Positions 41,700 to 52,556 of a stretch of 64,000 nucleotides of DNA are shown here, piece after piece. The notes below the pieces were generated by a model. It saw only the letters and a list, made by a program, of their open reading frames with translations. It did not search any database and was not told the DNA's origin. Origin of the DNA: Lycorma delicatula (taxonomy: Eukaryota; Arthropoda; Insecta; Hemiptera; Fulgoridae); the NCBI RefSeq assembly GCF_047948215.1, contig NC_134467.1:37428520-37492519 (forward strand), read 5' to 3'. The translations under genes and the position numbers were made by a program. Within the stretch, counting starts at the first letter, position 1. Every line of letters starts with the position of its first letter.

Positions 41700-43040
41700 T
41701 GACAATGCACATCGTACGGTAATTTTATTGGTATGTATCAGACTTTGGTGTAATTATGTAGGGATTCTGTTGTGCCTGAAACAAATTTTTTTTAACAAAT
41801 CCGTAATTGGTGTTCTATAAATAAATTATTGCAGTTTAATGTTTTGTTTTCTAATTAAAGTTGTCAATTAATGACTGTACCAAATCTTTATGAAAGTTTT
41901 TAGATATTCAGGAAGTTGAAAAATCATCTTTATTAGACTGTATATAACATATTTATTGCGTTATATAAAAACATATCGCAAAAAACTTGTTAATAAAAAA
42001 AGAAGATTAATTTTAATTTTATGAAAGATTTAAAATTGTTATTCTAAACGGATAATTTTTTTTAATGTGTGTGTGTGTGTGTGTGGAATAGTAATTGAAT
42101 GAGGAAGTTGAATTTGTTAAGGTTAAAAAATGAATATTCACTTATAAATAGGGGAGTTGTCTAGTCTGCATGGTTAGACAGACGAACATTCAACGCAGCG
42201 TACAGACGATGTACAGCGTAGCGTTGCGGAGTTCGGTTGAACTAACGTCCCTTCCTTAGTAATGAAGCTTTAGTTGAGTACATAGAATGGAAAGACTCTG
42301 CGGTTTTTTGATGAGGGAGGGAGTAGAATCAATGACGTCATCAACCTGATCTGTTAGTAGTTCATATTTCTGCCAACAGATTGTACTATTCTGTAAAACC
42401 AGCTGCTTCTGACGTCATCCATACATAACATCATCCTCATACTTCTATGATCAGCTGTAGTCGTTTATTATTTGTTATTTACTTATTTTTTTATCATGAT
42501 TGTTTCATATTATCTTTTATCGGTAAATTACTTTTAATTTATATAGATATTTATTTTTATATGTGTAATTAGATAAATAATGCACCTTTTATCAGATTGG
42601 ATTATTTTTTTATAATTTCAATCTTTTTTTTTTTAAGTAATTGAATGATATATTATTTTTTTGTAAATAATTGTTTATTTTGAAAATGTATTTAATTGCA
42701 TGAATAATTAATGCATTTTGCTTTTAATGTTAATTTTTTAAAAATCTGTTACAGGTATCGCATATTTAAAACGCGTAGCCGTTTATGAGATACTAATTAC
42801 TGCTTTTTAATATTTTGTATGATGGTTCTAGAAGAATTAAAAATATTACATGTATTTATTTATTTTTATTACTGTATTTTGCAGAGGAAATTAGAATTAT
42901 TTATTTATTTTTCATTAATAATATATATTTCACTTTATTTAAGATCTTAATTTTTTTTTATAAATTATTACAAAATTGATGACAAAACTTATGCAATTAA
43001 TTTTTATAAGGAAAATTAATTAAATAAAATTACTTTTGAA
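41700..43040. other. Intergenic, no gene seen
   Basis: AT-rich, with (TG)9 at 42,066-42,083. A less AT-rich patch at 42,160-42,440 has no open frame of note. No RNA gene recognised. Confidence 0.45.
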
Positions 43041-43044
43041 GGAA

Positions 43045-43140
43045 AAAAAATCATACCTTACCGGGAATTGAACCCGAGACATTTCAATTTAGAAGCCAGC
43101 GTATTGATCTCTATATCGTTACTTCTATCTTGTTTTACCG
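43045..43140 (-). mobile_element. Possible tRNA-derived SINE head
   Basis: On the minus strand GGGTTCAATTCCCGGTAAGG is B-box-like. It is preceded about 45 bases upstream by a possible A box (AACGATATAGAGATCAATAC) and followed by a T-run. No cloverleaf with a proper acceptor stem was found, so a tRNA gene is unlikely. Confidence 0.4.
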
Positions 43141-43559
43141 GATATTACTTTTAATGACTATTTAATCCATTTCATGTTTGCTTTTTGAAACAAACATAAT
43201 GACTTTTTTATGGTTTTTTAATGATAAATTGATATTGTTTTCGTATTCTCTATTTAAAATCCGACTGCAGCGCTATTCTGGTGGGAAAAAATGGAAGTTA
43301 TTTTAATATTTCCTTCAGTTAATTTTTAACAGATTATAATTTTATTATATTAGCATCTCAACGTTTTGATACACCCCAAAATAAACAGTATTAAGGTCAA
43401 GAAAGGTTTTCGAATAAAAAAAAGACTTACGCAGTTCTGCGCAAGTCCTTCTTTCATTAATTTAATTTAGTTTAATATTGTTAACAATACATACCGCAGA
43501 TAAAGAAACGTCAACGTTCCAACTTGCAGCGTCATAACGAACCATGCTTCTAACTTGTC

Positions 43560-43870
43560 TCGATCAGATTTTTTCTACCATAAATTGAGCGTAACTCAAA
43601 AATGACTTGGCCAATCATCATTAAATTTGCACATGCATAACTTTAGTTACACTACTACAAAATATTTAAATTTCAAGAAAATTGATTAAGTAGTTTTGGA
43701 TATTTTCCAGCCACAAAATTTGAACCTTAAATTGAACATAACTTAAGAACTACTCAACCAATCTTAACCAACATTTTACACGTCAAAATTCAAATGCCCT
43801 ACTGGAGCATATTTAAATTTCAATGAAATTGATGTAGTAGTTTTGGAAATTTTGGAGCTACAAAATTGTA
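43560..43870. repeat. Diverged tandem repeat, about 150-bp units
   Basis: Two units, about 43,575-43,722 and 43,724-43,870, share AAATTGA-C-TAACT at the start. They also share a TATTTAAATTTCAA-AAATTGAT core and end with GTAGTTTTGGA-ATTTT and CTACAAAATT. Function unknown. Confidence 0.6.
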
Positions 43871-43929
43871 TACTTTGGACTGTGTATATATATATATAGG
43901 TCATCGATAAAGGTTGCAGCAATTTAAAA

Positions 43930-44612
43930 AAATAATCCCATAAATTGCTAGAGATAATCAAACGAGTATTTTTTTTTTTAAGTTCACCAACTCAAAAGGT
44001 TTTTTTACATGCTTTAGAATGTCTCAATATGTGTTCCCTTAGTTGCTGTGCAAACATCTAGCTGATAATCGGCTTCTGCCTAGATCCGCTGGATCATCAC
44101 AGGCGTAAGTAACTATGGCAATAACTGCAAACTTGCGTTTTGGTCAAATTGACCAAATTGAACAAAAAAGTAACGTTGCTATAATGTTTCAACTATATGG
44201 TGCGCCCGCACACTTTAGCTTAGGCGTTCGACGCGTTCTCAATGAAAGATTCCTTAATCGTTGGATTAATAGGGTTGATCCTGGACTTTGGCCTTCTGAG
44301 AAGCCAAGATTTTGACACCCCTAGACTTTTTTCTATGGGGTTACGTTAAAAACATTGTCTTCAGTGAAAAAATCAGAGGTGTACTACATTTAAGATAAAG
44401 GATTACCGCTGCTATTGCCACAGTTAAGCCTGTGATGATCTGACGGACCTGGGCAAAAGTCGATTATCGGCTGGATGTTTGCAGAAAGACCAACGGAACA
44501 AATATTGAGACATTCTAAGGTATGTAAAAAAAACGATTTAAGTTGGTGAAATTTTAAAATAATTATTCGTTTGATTTTATCCAGTAGTTTCCGAGATAGG
44601 TTTTTTTTGGCT
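43930..44612 (+). mobile_element. DNA transposon with long inverted ends, decayed
   Basis: The ends are inverted over roughly 90 bp: AATCAAACGAGTATTTTTT, AGTTCACCAACT, TTTACAT and AGAATGTCTCAATAT on the left recur complemented on the right. Inside is a transposase remnant (44,115-44,350): QLYGAPAHFSLGVRRVLNER (second acidic block, the Asp lost), a worn SP(E)KPRFDTP, then FFYGVT. The first acidic block is deleted. It belongs to the Tc1/mariner superfamily and its ends differ from all other elements in the window. Confidence 0.75.
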
Positions 44613-44695
44613 GTGGCCGTCTGACACGGGGCATTGTCATGATGAAGCATCCACTTGTCTACAATGTCTGGTCTCACGCGAATCACTCTTTTCCT
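44605..44695 (-). pseudogene. Mariner transposase scrap
   Basis: The minus strand reads RVRPDIVDKWMLHHDNAPCQ followed by TATAKK, the second catalytic Asp block of a mariner. Only about 30 codons remain, wedged between the long-TIR element and LINE-A. Confidence 0.8.
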
Positions 44696-45440
44696 GACAA
44701 CACTTTATCTACCCATCTGATTTTAAACATTCTTCTATAGCACCACATTTCAAAAACGTCTAATCTTTTCTTCTCAGGTACTCCGATCGTCCAAGTTTCA
44801 CTTCCATATAAAGCTACGCTCCAAACATATACTTTCAAATATCTTTTCCTGAAATTTAAATTAATCGTTGATGTAAACAAATTATATTTCTGACTAAAAG
44901 CTCGTTTAGCTTGTGCTATTCGGCATTTTATATCGCTCCTGCTTCGTCCATCTTTAGTAATTCTACTTCCCAAATAAGAAAATTCTTCTACCTCCATAAT
45001 CTTTTCTCCTCCTACTTTCACATTCAGTGGTCCATCTTTGTTATTTCTACTACATTTCATTACTTTTGTTTTGTTCTTGTTTAATTTCACGCGATAGTTC
45101 TTGCGTAGGACTTCATCTATGCCGTTCATTGTTTCTTCTAAATCCTTTTTACTCTTGGCTAGAATTATTATATCATCAGTAAATCGTAGCATCTTTATCT
45201 TTTTATCTTTTCACCTTGTACTGTTACTCCGGATCTAAATCGTTCTTTAACATCATTAACTGCTAGTTCTATGTAAAGATTAAAAAGAAACGGTGATAGG
45301 GAACATCCTTGTCGGGCTCCCTTTCTTATTACGGCTTCTTTCTTATGTTCTTCACTTATTACTGTTGCTGTTTGGTTCCTGTACATGTTAGCAATTGTTC
45401 TTCTATCTCTGTATTTGAACCATAATATTTTTTAAAATGC
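44696..45440 (-). pseudogene. LINE-A RT fragment
   Basis: Minus-strand frames 45,386-45,195 (MYRNQTATVISEEHKKEAVI, GARQGCSLSPFLFN) and 45,192-44,683 (MLRFTDDIIILAKS, LYGSETWTIG, MWCYRRMFKIRW) cover RT motifs B and C and part of the C-terminus. The FADD box is FTDD here. The 3' end and poly(A) are missing because the mariner scrap cuts it at 44,695. Decayed. Confidence 0.88.
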
Positions 45441-45820
45441 TGAAAATTTTATTGAGAGTTATCAATATTAAAATATAATTCGTTTAATCGGGAATCGAAT
45501 TATCAAAAATTAAAAGAATGTTTGAATCTTAATTTCGAAAGGGGATATATTCCTTAATTTTCATTTTGGTTGTGTAAATTATTTGTGGATTAAGTAATAG
45601 TATACAATATTAAATTAATAATATTTATCTTATCTCTCAAAGTCGTAATTATATTCCAGTCTGTATTATCTTTGTATAGTAATATCTCTGGTTGTTTACT
45701 GGTCGATACAGTTGATTATTTCAATCTTACACTGCGTGTATTTTCTAATTGCAAACGTGAAACTGATAGATTTGATTGTATCTAAGAAGCAACAATGTTA
45801 TATTACTAAGATGTCCGGTG
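45441..45820. other. Intergenic, no gene seen
   Basis: AT-rich sequence without a recognised motif. Confidence 0.4.
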
Positions 45821-45825
45821 AGTTG

Positions 45826-46138
45826 ACTAAAGAGAAAGTGGGAGAAATTGAACGACGTGGCAGTGCTTTGAAGCAGGCCAGATGGAATGAAATAGAAACT
45901 GCCCGTTATACGCATGATCTCTTTCCAGATGTTGTTGGTTTGCGGGGCGCCTCTTGGGTGCACCGTAACAACTACGTGACCAATTTATTTCTGGGCTTGG
46001 CGGTTTCAGAGACAGATTGAAGAGACTCGTCCTGGTGGATTCCGGTATGTGCTCATCGTGTAGGCAGTTGGACGATACCTATCATGTTCTTTACTTATGC
46101 CCTAAGTACGAGGTAATACGGACGGAAACTATTTGCCA
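45826..46138 (+). pseudogene. R1-like LINE 3' fragment
   Basis: The frame reads RWNEIETARYTHDLFPDVVG, WVHRNNYVTN, then after a shift FISGLGGFRDRLKRLVL, MCSSCRQLDDTYHVLYLCP and KYEVIRTETI. The C-x2-C...H-x4-C pattern closes the pol of R1/TRAS-type retrotransposons. The closest relative in the window is the piece at 50.38-51.02 kb. It is cut at 46,138 by a SINE-1. Confidence 0.75.
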
Positions 46139-46738
46139 ACCCACCGGGTTGATCGAGCGGTGAACGCGTCTTCCCAAATCAGCTGATTTGGAAGTAGAGA
46201 GTTCCAGCGTTCAACTCCTAGTAAAGGCAGTTACTTTTATACGGATTTGAATACTAGATCTTGGATACCGGTGTTCTTTGGTGGTTGGACTTCAATAAAA
46301 CCACACATCTCAGGAATGGTCGAACTGAGACTGTACAAGACTACACTTCATTTACACTCATACATATCATCCTCTGAAGTATTTTCTGAACAGTAATTAC
46401 CGGAGGTTAAACAGGAGAAAGAAAGTTTATCACAATGTACCCACAGGATTGGTCTAGTGAAGAACGCGTCTTCCCAAATCAGCTGATTTGGAAGTAGAGA
46501 GTTCCAGCGTTCAAGTCCTAGTAAAGGCAGTTACTTTTATACGGATTTGAATACTAGATCGTGGATACCGGTGTTCTTTAGTGATTGGACTTCAATTAAA
46601 CCACACATCTCAGAAATGGTCGTATTCAAATTCGTATAAAAGGAACTGCCTTTACTAGGATTTGAACCTTAGAACTCTCGACTTCAAAATCAGCTGATTT
46701 GCGAAGACGCGTTCACCACTAGACCAACCCGGTGGATT
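46139..46738 (+). mobile_element. SINE-1 dimer joined to an inverted SINE-1 head
   Basis: The first unit is 46,139-46,425 (CCACCGGGTTGATCGAGCGG to CCGGAGGTTAAACAGG). The second is 46,438-46,620, which stops inside the body at CAGAAATGGTCG. From 46,622 to 46,738 a minus-strand head follows. The linker GTTTATCACAATGTACCCAC equals that of the 23.4-kb dimer. Confidence 0.85.
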
Positions 46739-46739
46739 C

Positions 46740-47055
46740 AGTAGTTTAGGCTGAATCATTCTGCGAGTTCCTCGTGCAAATACAATTATTGTTTTACGTG
46801 GAAAATAATGCACTGTAAGGTATCATTTGTCTGGCTCCGTCGTATGCCGTTGATAAGCAATTAAAATTTTTGTGGAGTCTTCATAACTTTAAGAACGATA
46901 ACATCATTTGTAATACACCATTAATCAGTTGAGTGAAAGAAATTATTCCAGTTTCTGTTATCGTGTTACTCATTACGGTACGAAACAATTTTATTCAGTG
47001 TTATTTCCATTCATTTTAATTTACCCTTTGGTTTTGTGTAAATCGGGATTTAACA
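46740..47055. other. Possible 5' flank or leader of the 47.06-kb ORF
   Basis: No repeat recognised. Mixed composition; it contains TTCAGTGTTATTTCC near 46,994. No gene evidence of its own. Confidence 0.3.
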
Positions 47056-47184
47056 ATGAGTGATTCTGTCGTGAAACAAATAAAGGGAAACCCCTTGAGT
47101 AGTTCCGAAACATATAATCAACGTATTTATAACCTTAACAAATTTCTCGGAAAGCAAGTAGTGCAACAGGCGTTAGCGAAATAG
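47056..47184 (+). CDS. Small unrecognised ORF (43 codons)
   Basis: The ATG at 47,056 follows TTTAACA. The frame starts MSDSVVKQIKGNPLSSSETY and ends at a TAG. The peptide is not low-complexity. The KGNPLSSSE type of start is reminiscent of N-termini of DNA-binding proteins encoded by some transposons, but I cannot assign it. It may be a first exon, a transposon relic or chance. No donor site was chosen. Confidence 0.25.
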   Translation: MSDSVVKQIKGNPLSSSETYNQRIYNLNKFLGKQVVQQALAK

Positions 47185-47540
47185 CATTTTTACTATAATA
47201 AAGAAACATTGAACATGATGGTAAACATGTTCTTTTTTGATCTCTTAACAAACGTATGGGTGATGTTGAGCTCGGAGCCAGTAAATGTTTGTGGGTGCCC
47301 ATAGAAAACGAGTATTGTGAACTATATTTTTCCATTGTTTCCGGACTAGTTTTGTGTCAGTTGAATTTAGTCTCTGGTGTTTTAGGTCGTCATCAATTTT
47401 ATTGATCCATATGTTTCTTTTGGTGCAGTTTATTGGATCTGATCTGAAAAAAAAAATCAAAGTTATTGTGAAATAAAATTCGATGTACTTTTCATCTTAA
47501 TTAAAAAATGTTTACCGAGATTAATAATTATTAATAAAAC
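47185..47540. other. Unassigned sequence with a minus-strand frame
   Basis: A minus-strand frame at 47,245-47,460 contains INKIDDDLKHQRLNSTDTKL and WKNIVHNTRFLW. It has no recognised domain and ends without supporting context. Confidence 0.3.
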
Positions 47541-47546
47541 AATATA

Positions 47547-48861
47547 CAGGGTTATCATAAAAGAATGGTGCGGTTTCAGTAATTCATAGGAAGATTGTAG
47601 GGAAATTTCTAGATGTTATATCGGTATCCCTGAAAGTTTCCAACCCAAAAGTTTGTTTATCAGCAGTTGTAACGATAACGTCAGTTCTTGTATTGTTGTT
47701 GCGGTGAGTTTACCGAGTTACTATGTTCTCGGATAAAAACAAAGCAAAGTGTGTTTTATTGATGGCTGAATTAAAATCCGTAATTTTAGTTCAACGTGCG
47801 TTTCGACGTGAATTCGGAAGAGATCGACCGCACAAAAATAACATAACACGTTGGTTCAAACGATTCGAAGAAACCGGATCGGTTAAGAAACAGAAATCAA
47901 CCGGCAGACCAAGTGTACCGGACGAAACGGTTGAACTAATTAGACAATCTGCAATTAGAAGTCTTGGGATGTTATCCCCCGTCGAAGCGTCGAATTAGGT
48001 ATTCTAAAATCAACAGTTCACAAAGTTTTACATAAAAAACTGAAATTACTCGTTTATAAAATCCAGATACTGCAGGAATTGAAACCCGATGATGGTGTAA
48101 AACGTTACAATTTCGCTGTTGAAATGTCGGACGGAATAAGTGAAAACGAATCATTTTTGACGATATAATTTTTACAGACGAAGCTACATTCCATGCGTTA
48201 ACAGACACAGTTCACGAATATGGGGCACGCAATTATTGAGAAACAACGTGATTCGCCTAAAGTTAACATTTGGTGTGGTATGATGAAAAATCGTGTAATA
48301 GGGCCTTTCTTCTTTGCTGAAAAAACAACTAATGAAGTTGTGTATCTTGACATGTTAACCGATTATTGCTTTCCTCAGACGGATGTACTCGAAAACATTC
48401 ATCGACTTCATTTCCAACTAGATGGTGCTCTCCCGCACTTCAATGAATTGGTCACGGGCGCTTTGAACGAAAAATTTGGAAATCGATGGATAGGCCGGCA
48501 AGGCTCCATACTTTGGCTTCCAAGGAGTTCAGACCTGATACCTTGCGATTTTTTCTTGTGGGATACATCAAAAGCGTTGTTTAAAAAAAAAAAAAAATTC
48601 GCGACTTAAACCGCTTAAAAAACAGGATTAATGAAGCAATGACAACCATTAACGAAGAAATGTTAACTAATGTTTGGAGAGAAGTTGAGTATCGTTTGGA
48701 AATTTGTCGAGTGACTAAGGGCGCGCATATTGAAATTTATTAATTATGTATAAAAATGTTTGCGACGACAAATTTGAAAAATAAAAAAACATAAACTGTA
48801 AGTAATTCTGTTTTAATTTAAGCCATGTTCAAAACCGCACCATTCTTTTATGATAACCCTG
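47547..48861 (+). mobile_element. DD41D-type Tc1/mariner element, full length
   Basis: TA (47,545-46), then CAGGGTTATCATAAAAGAAT continuing to a perfect 30-bp terminal inverted repeat, its complement at the right end, and TA (48,862-63). Length 1,315 bp. It is the reference copy for the 10.2-kb deletion derivative and the 40.1-kb remnant. Confidence 0.96.
47723..48740 (+). pseudogene. DD41D transposase, broken
   Basis: MFSDKNKAKCVLLMAELKSV begins a DUF4817-type helix-turn-helix domain (RRVFRREFGRD-like, then NNITRWFKRFEETGSVKKQK). A frameshift near 47,970 and a small deletion after EATFHA (first Asp, at 48,176) break it. The frame 48,220-48,609 continues EKQRDSPKVNIWCGMMKNRV, FQLDGALPHF (second Asp) and SSDLIPCDFFLWD (third Asp), 41 residues apart. 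The C-terminus loses frame at an A-run (48,583). The domain order shows what the 10.2-kb copy has lost. Confidence 0.9.
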
Positions 48862-48889
48862 TATTTAAATTTAAAAAAAAGTTAAAAAA

Positions 48890-49215
48890 AATATTTTATA
48901 TGTGAATTCGCATCGAACCGATGTGTGTTTGGTTACGGATCCGAGATGTTCTCACTTACACCACATAACTACTTGAGCGACGTGAAACATAATTAATATA
49001 TAAACTAATATAAAAGGCCGATGCGTACACCACAAAAAAGTTTAATGCAGTGTGGTGTCCACCATAATGCAATTGTATTACTGTCCACTAAAGAATTGGA
49101 AGATCGTAGTATCTCACTTTCAAATGAAGCAAAAAGTTTAAGTTTAAGTGAAGCAGAAAACGTGTATGTGTAATGTAAAAGGTGTACAAGGAAGTCATGT
49201 GGTTTTCATTTCAGA
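48890..49215 (+). repeat. Repeat M, right-hand module
   Basis: It holds TTCTCACTTACACCACATAA, GTGTGGTGTCCACCATAATG and TATCTCACTTTCAAATGAA, and ends GTACAAGGAAGTCATGTGG plus CAGATTTTTTT. This matches the extra module of the 11.4-kb copy in reverse. The left half is missing; the DD41D element lies just upstream. Confidence 0.7.
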
Positions 49216-49801
49216 TTTTTTTGTTACAAGAAAAAAAAGGTGTTTTTTCTCATATGTATTGCGCTAAATAAAATTTGATTTGAATCTCATACTGTTATGA
49301 TTTGTTTTGCTGCAAGTTTTTAACAAGGTTAAGTGTTATAAAGAAGTGTACTTGTGCGAACATAATTTCAGATTGTTGTTGAAGTTACGATAATATTCCT
49401 CATCTACAAGGTTACAATTTTATCCATTACCTAATCTACAAGGTTACTATTTTACACATCAAATTGTTAATCAGTCGGTTAATTATCTAGATATCGGGGC
49501 GTATTCCAGTAGAAAAGGATGATAAAAGTAAACTATAACGAGAATTAAGGTTCGGTATGATTTGTATATTGCTCGATGTGCAATTCTTATTATAATGTCA
49601 AAACGATACCATTTCCCACCTGGAATATATTCTTACTATTTTTTTAAGGATATGAAAATCTCCAACGATCGAATCAGAAACGTTCGGTTTGACAAAAAAA
49701 CTTCAGAATGGATCTTAACCATGTTGTATCTTGAAAAAAATAACATTAGTTCTTCGTTAGCATTTGTTATGTAAAGGAAAATATTTTTTTTCAACCTGAT
49801 A
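49216..49801. other. Intergenic, no gene seen
   Basis: AT-rich sequence; a 70-codon frame at 49,562 has no recognised motif. Confidence 0.4.
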
Positions 49802-49803
49802 TA

Positions 49804-50036
49804 CAGGGTGTCCCACGAAGAAACTTTTACGACATGTTCTACCGGTGAAAATAATGAAAACAATTAATATCAACATAGCTCTGGAAAAGCTTTGTTTTCG
49901 AATTACGGCTAGCGAAAGAATTCACCCGGATTTCAGCTCTTCTAATAAAAAGAAGTCTTATTATAATTTTTGGAACTCAAATTATGTAAGTAAGTGGTGG
50001 TTTCTGATGTAATTTGAGCGGTAAATAGGATAAAAT
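49804..50036 (-). repeat. Repeat X end with TA flank
   Basis: It starts TA then CAGGGTGTCCCACGAAGAAA, followed by the X blocks in reverse (ACATGTTCTACC, GGCTAGCGAAAGAATTCACC, GTGGTTTCTGATGTAATTTG). It is cut at 50,037 by a mariner fragment. The terminus resembles Tc1/mariner ends. Confidence 0.65.
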
Positions 50037-50037
50037 A

Positions 50038-50270
50038 CGAGGTGTAAGTAAGGAGACTGGCTTTTTACTTACCAAAGTTTTTATTTTTTTCAAACAACAA
50101 TATTATCCCCTTCAAAGTAGTTCCCTTGGGCAGCTATACGCCGGCGGAGTCGTTGTTCCCACTTCTGGTAGCAGCGCTGGAAGGCTTCAACTGGTAGGGC
50201 TTTTAACTGGTCGGTCAGAGTCTTTTGAATGTTCTCCAGATTTACAAAATGACGTCCCTTTTAAGACACG
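50038..50270 (-). pseudogene. Mariner transposase C-terminal fragment
   Basis: The minus strand reads NLENIQKTLTDQLKALPVEA, FQRCYQKWEQRLRRRIAAQG and NYFEGDNIVV then a stop, the usual mariner C-terminus. The left border GAGGTGTAAGTAAGGAGACT is probably the element end. All catalytic blocks are missing. Confidence 0.85.
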
Positions 50271-50377
50271 TTTCGGTGTCGACGCCGAATTTTGTGTTTT
50301 ACGTCAGATATCTTAAAAACTACTGGAGTAACAGTTCTGGAATCTGTTTTATCCTATTAACAGCTTAAATTACATCA

Positions 50378-51017
50378 TCTTGACCTCATAGGGAAGACAA
50401 CCTACGCCAACAACTGCGTTCCGAGCTTACCGAAGGTCCGTTATGGGCTTTACCGAAGGTCATCTTCGAAACCTCGGCTTTTGACATATTCCAGTTCGCC
50501 TCGGTCAGGATGCCACCGATGCGAATGTCACGAAGTGACATTTCCAGAGGTGTACTACTAATTATTGAACTCATAACAATCTCATACAGCTCATCAAGTC
50601 TTAAGCAAGACTTAATATACGTAACCAACAAAGGAATTGAACTACCTATACGTAGAAGGCAAAAGTGAGTTCAACACACAACACAAAACATAAAAATATT
50701 ACGTGGAACAATAACAACACAGTAACATTGAAACGAAATAAAACAAAAGGACAAGAACAACAACAAAAACTTAATTTATAAATCAAAACATCAACAAAAA
50801 TAGAATAAAAGAGAAATCCAAGCAGAGTTCTAGATCACCTCAGCATTCCTTTCCTTTGCTAAGTTCACTACAAAACTCTCCATTATTGCCCATTCGGCCT
50901 GGCCTCTAGTTTACACGGAGATTCAACGCCGACCCGATAAGATCAAGTCGACGGATGGTCTCCGTACTCATTAACTCGTATTTCAAACACTCATAAAGAA
51001 CATGGTAGGTCTCGTCC
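50378..51017 (-). mobile_element. R1-like LINE 3' end, 5'-truncated, with 10-bp target duplication
   Basis: AATTACATCA is at 50,368-50,377 and 51,018-51,027. The minus-strand frame enters at the right as DETYHVLYECLKYELMSTET, then IRRLDLIGSALNLRVN and a stop near 50,908. This is the extreme C-terminus (H-x4-C) of an R1/TRAS-like pol. About 530 bp of 3' untranslated region follow. No poly(A) tail is seen at the 3' border. Confidence 0.87.
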
Positions 51018-51138
51018 AATTACATCAGAAACCACCAATTTTAGTCCTTAATTTTGGTCCCAAAAATTATAGTACGGCTTCTTTTTATTAGAAGAGCTGA
51101 AATTTTTTCGGTAGCCGTAAAGCGTTTTCAAATTTAAA

Positions 51139-52476
51139 CAGAGTGATAAGAAACGGGAAATTTTGAAAGTTGTGTTGGTAGCCGTGGGCGATTGGTACCA
51201 CTTGATAAGTGGCGCCAGCCTCTCTAACCTAACCTGCCATTTAGTTGTCATGGATCCTTGGAGTGGTACGCAACGTGCATTTGCTATCAAAGCGTTTTAC
51301 AAAAACAATGACAGTGTGGAGAGAGCGGGTAGAGAATTTCGCCGTCATTTTAATCTGGGACGGTACGACCGTGTTCCATCAGCACATGCAATTAAAACAC
51401 GGATATCTAATTTTGAGGAAACCGGTTCGGAAATGAAAAAGAAACCTTCTGGCCGTGAGCGAACCGTCCGTACACCACAGAATGTTCAAGCTTTACAAGA
51501 TGCTGTCACACGAAGTCCACATCGGTCAATCCGTCGTCTCTCAGCATCTTTACGATTGCATAGTTCAAGTGTTCGAAGAATGTTAGTGAATGACTTGCAA
51601 TACCATCCGTACAAGTTGCAGATCGTCCAGGAACTGAAACCGAACGATGGAGTTGTGCGAACACAATTCTGTAATGTAATGCTTCAGAAGATAAACGGTA
51701 ACGAAGACTTTGTTCACGAACTATGGATGTCAGACGAAGCGCATTTCCACCCCAGTGGATTTATTAACGAGCAAAATTTCAGATACTGGGCACAAGAAAA
51801 TCCTACGCGGCTACACCAGCGTCCGTTGCACAGCCAGAAAGCGACCGTGTGGTGTGCTATGTCATCTTACGGTGTTATAGGGCCTTATTTTTTTGTGGAT
51901 GACAACGGTCTTGCGATTACAGTGACGTCGGCTCGTTACGTAGCCGTGCTTGAAACCTTTGTTGTGGAAAAAAAAAGAGATTTCCACCGATTCTTAACAC
52001 AGCCTGGTTTCAAAAAGACGGAGTAACGTCACATACTGCACGAATATCGATGGCAGCTGTACGCCGATTGTTTGGACAACGTTTCATTTCACGAAACGGT
52101 GACATCAGCTGGCCTCCTAGATCGCCTGATCTCTCGGCTTGCGATTACTTTATGTGGGGTTACCTTAAAAGCAAAGTGTTCCACAGTAGACCTGCTACAA
52201 CGGATGAACTGAAGGCAAAGATCCGAGAGGCAATTGCGGAAATTCCAGTTGAGATGTTACGTCAAACCATGAACAATTTAACGAAGAGACTTCGTGAGTG
52301 TTTACGTAGAAGAGGAGGTCACCTGCAAGATATCATCTTTAAAAAATAAACTAAAATGTATGTATCCTAAATTGGCAACATTTGTACAATTACATGAAAT
52401 AAAATTCATTTTATAAAATAAATTTTTCATTAACGTTATTTAATTTTTAATATTTCCCGTTTCTTTGAATCACCTG
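51139..52476 (+). mobile_element. DD41D-type Tc1/mariner element, second family
   Basis: The ends are CAGAGTGATAAGAAACGGGA and a complement reading CAGGTGATTCAAAGAAACGG, an imperfect inverted repeat sharing AAGAAACGGGAAAT. It is inserted in repeat X; the TA duplication is worn. Length 1,338 bp. Confidence 0.87.
51250..52349 (+). pseudogene. DD41D transposase with one frameshift
   Basis: ATG at 51,250 (MDPWSGTQRAFAIKAFYKNN) opens a helix-turn-helix domain (REFRRHFNLGRYDRVPSAHA; later SIRRLSASLRLHSSSVRRML). The first Asp is in MSDEAHFHPSGFINEQN. The frame ends at 52,026; a shift near 52,005 joins the second frame, which carries FQKDGVTSHTAR (second Asp) and SPDLSACDYFMWG (third Asp), 41 residues apart. 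The C-terminus LRRRGGHLQDIIFKK ends at 52,349. All three catalytic residues are present, so a single frameshift is the main defect. The start is supported by the related MEP-type start of the 53.7-kb element. Confidence 0.92.
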
Positions 52477-52556
52477 TTATTTATATGAAGGTTTTTTTCA
52501 TTATTTTCACCAGTAGAACATGTCCTGAAAGTTTCTCTTCTTTTTAGGATATCCTG

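Larger units (their letters stand above)
50275..52556 (+). repeat. Repeat X split by two insertions
   Basis: Three pieces of one X copy: 50,275-50,377 (TTTTGTGTTTTACGTCAGAT), 51,018-51,138 (CAGAAACCACCAATTTTAGT, GGTAGCCGTAAAGCGTTTTC) and 52,477-52,556 (TTTATATGAAGG, AGAACATGTCCTGAAAG). A LINE fragment and a DD41D element lie between them. Joined, the pieces follow the order of the 24.35-kb copy. Confidence 0.85.

Noticed and set aside
50386..50631. 81-codon minus-strand ORF as a gene
   Set aside because: It lies in the 3' untranslated part of an R1-like LINE insertion, after its stop codon.
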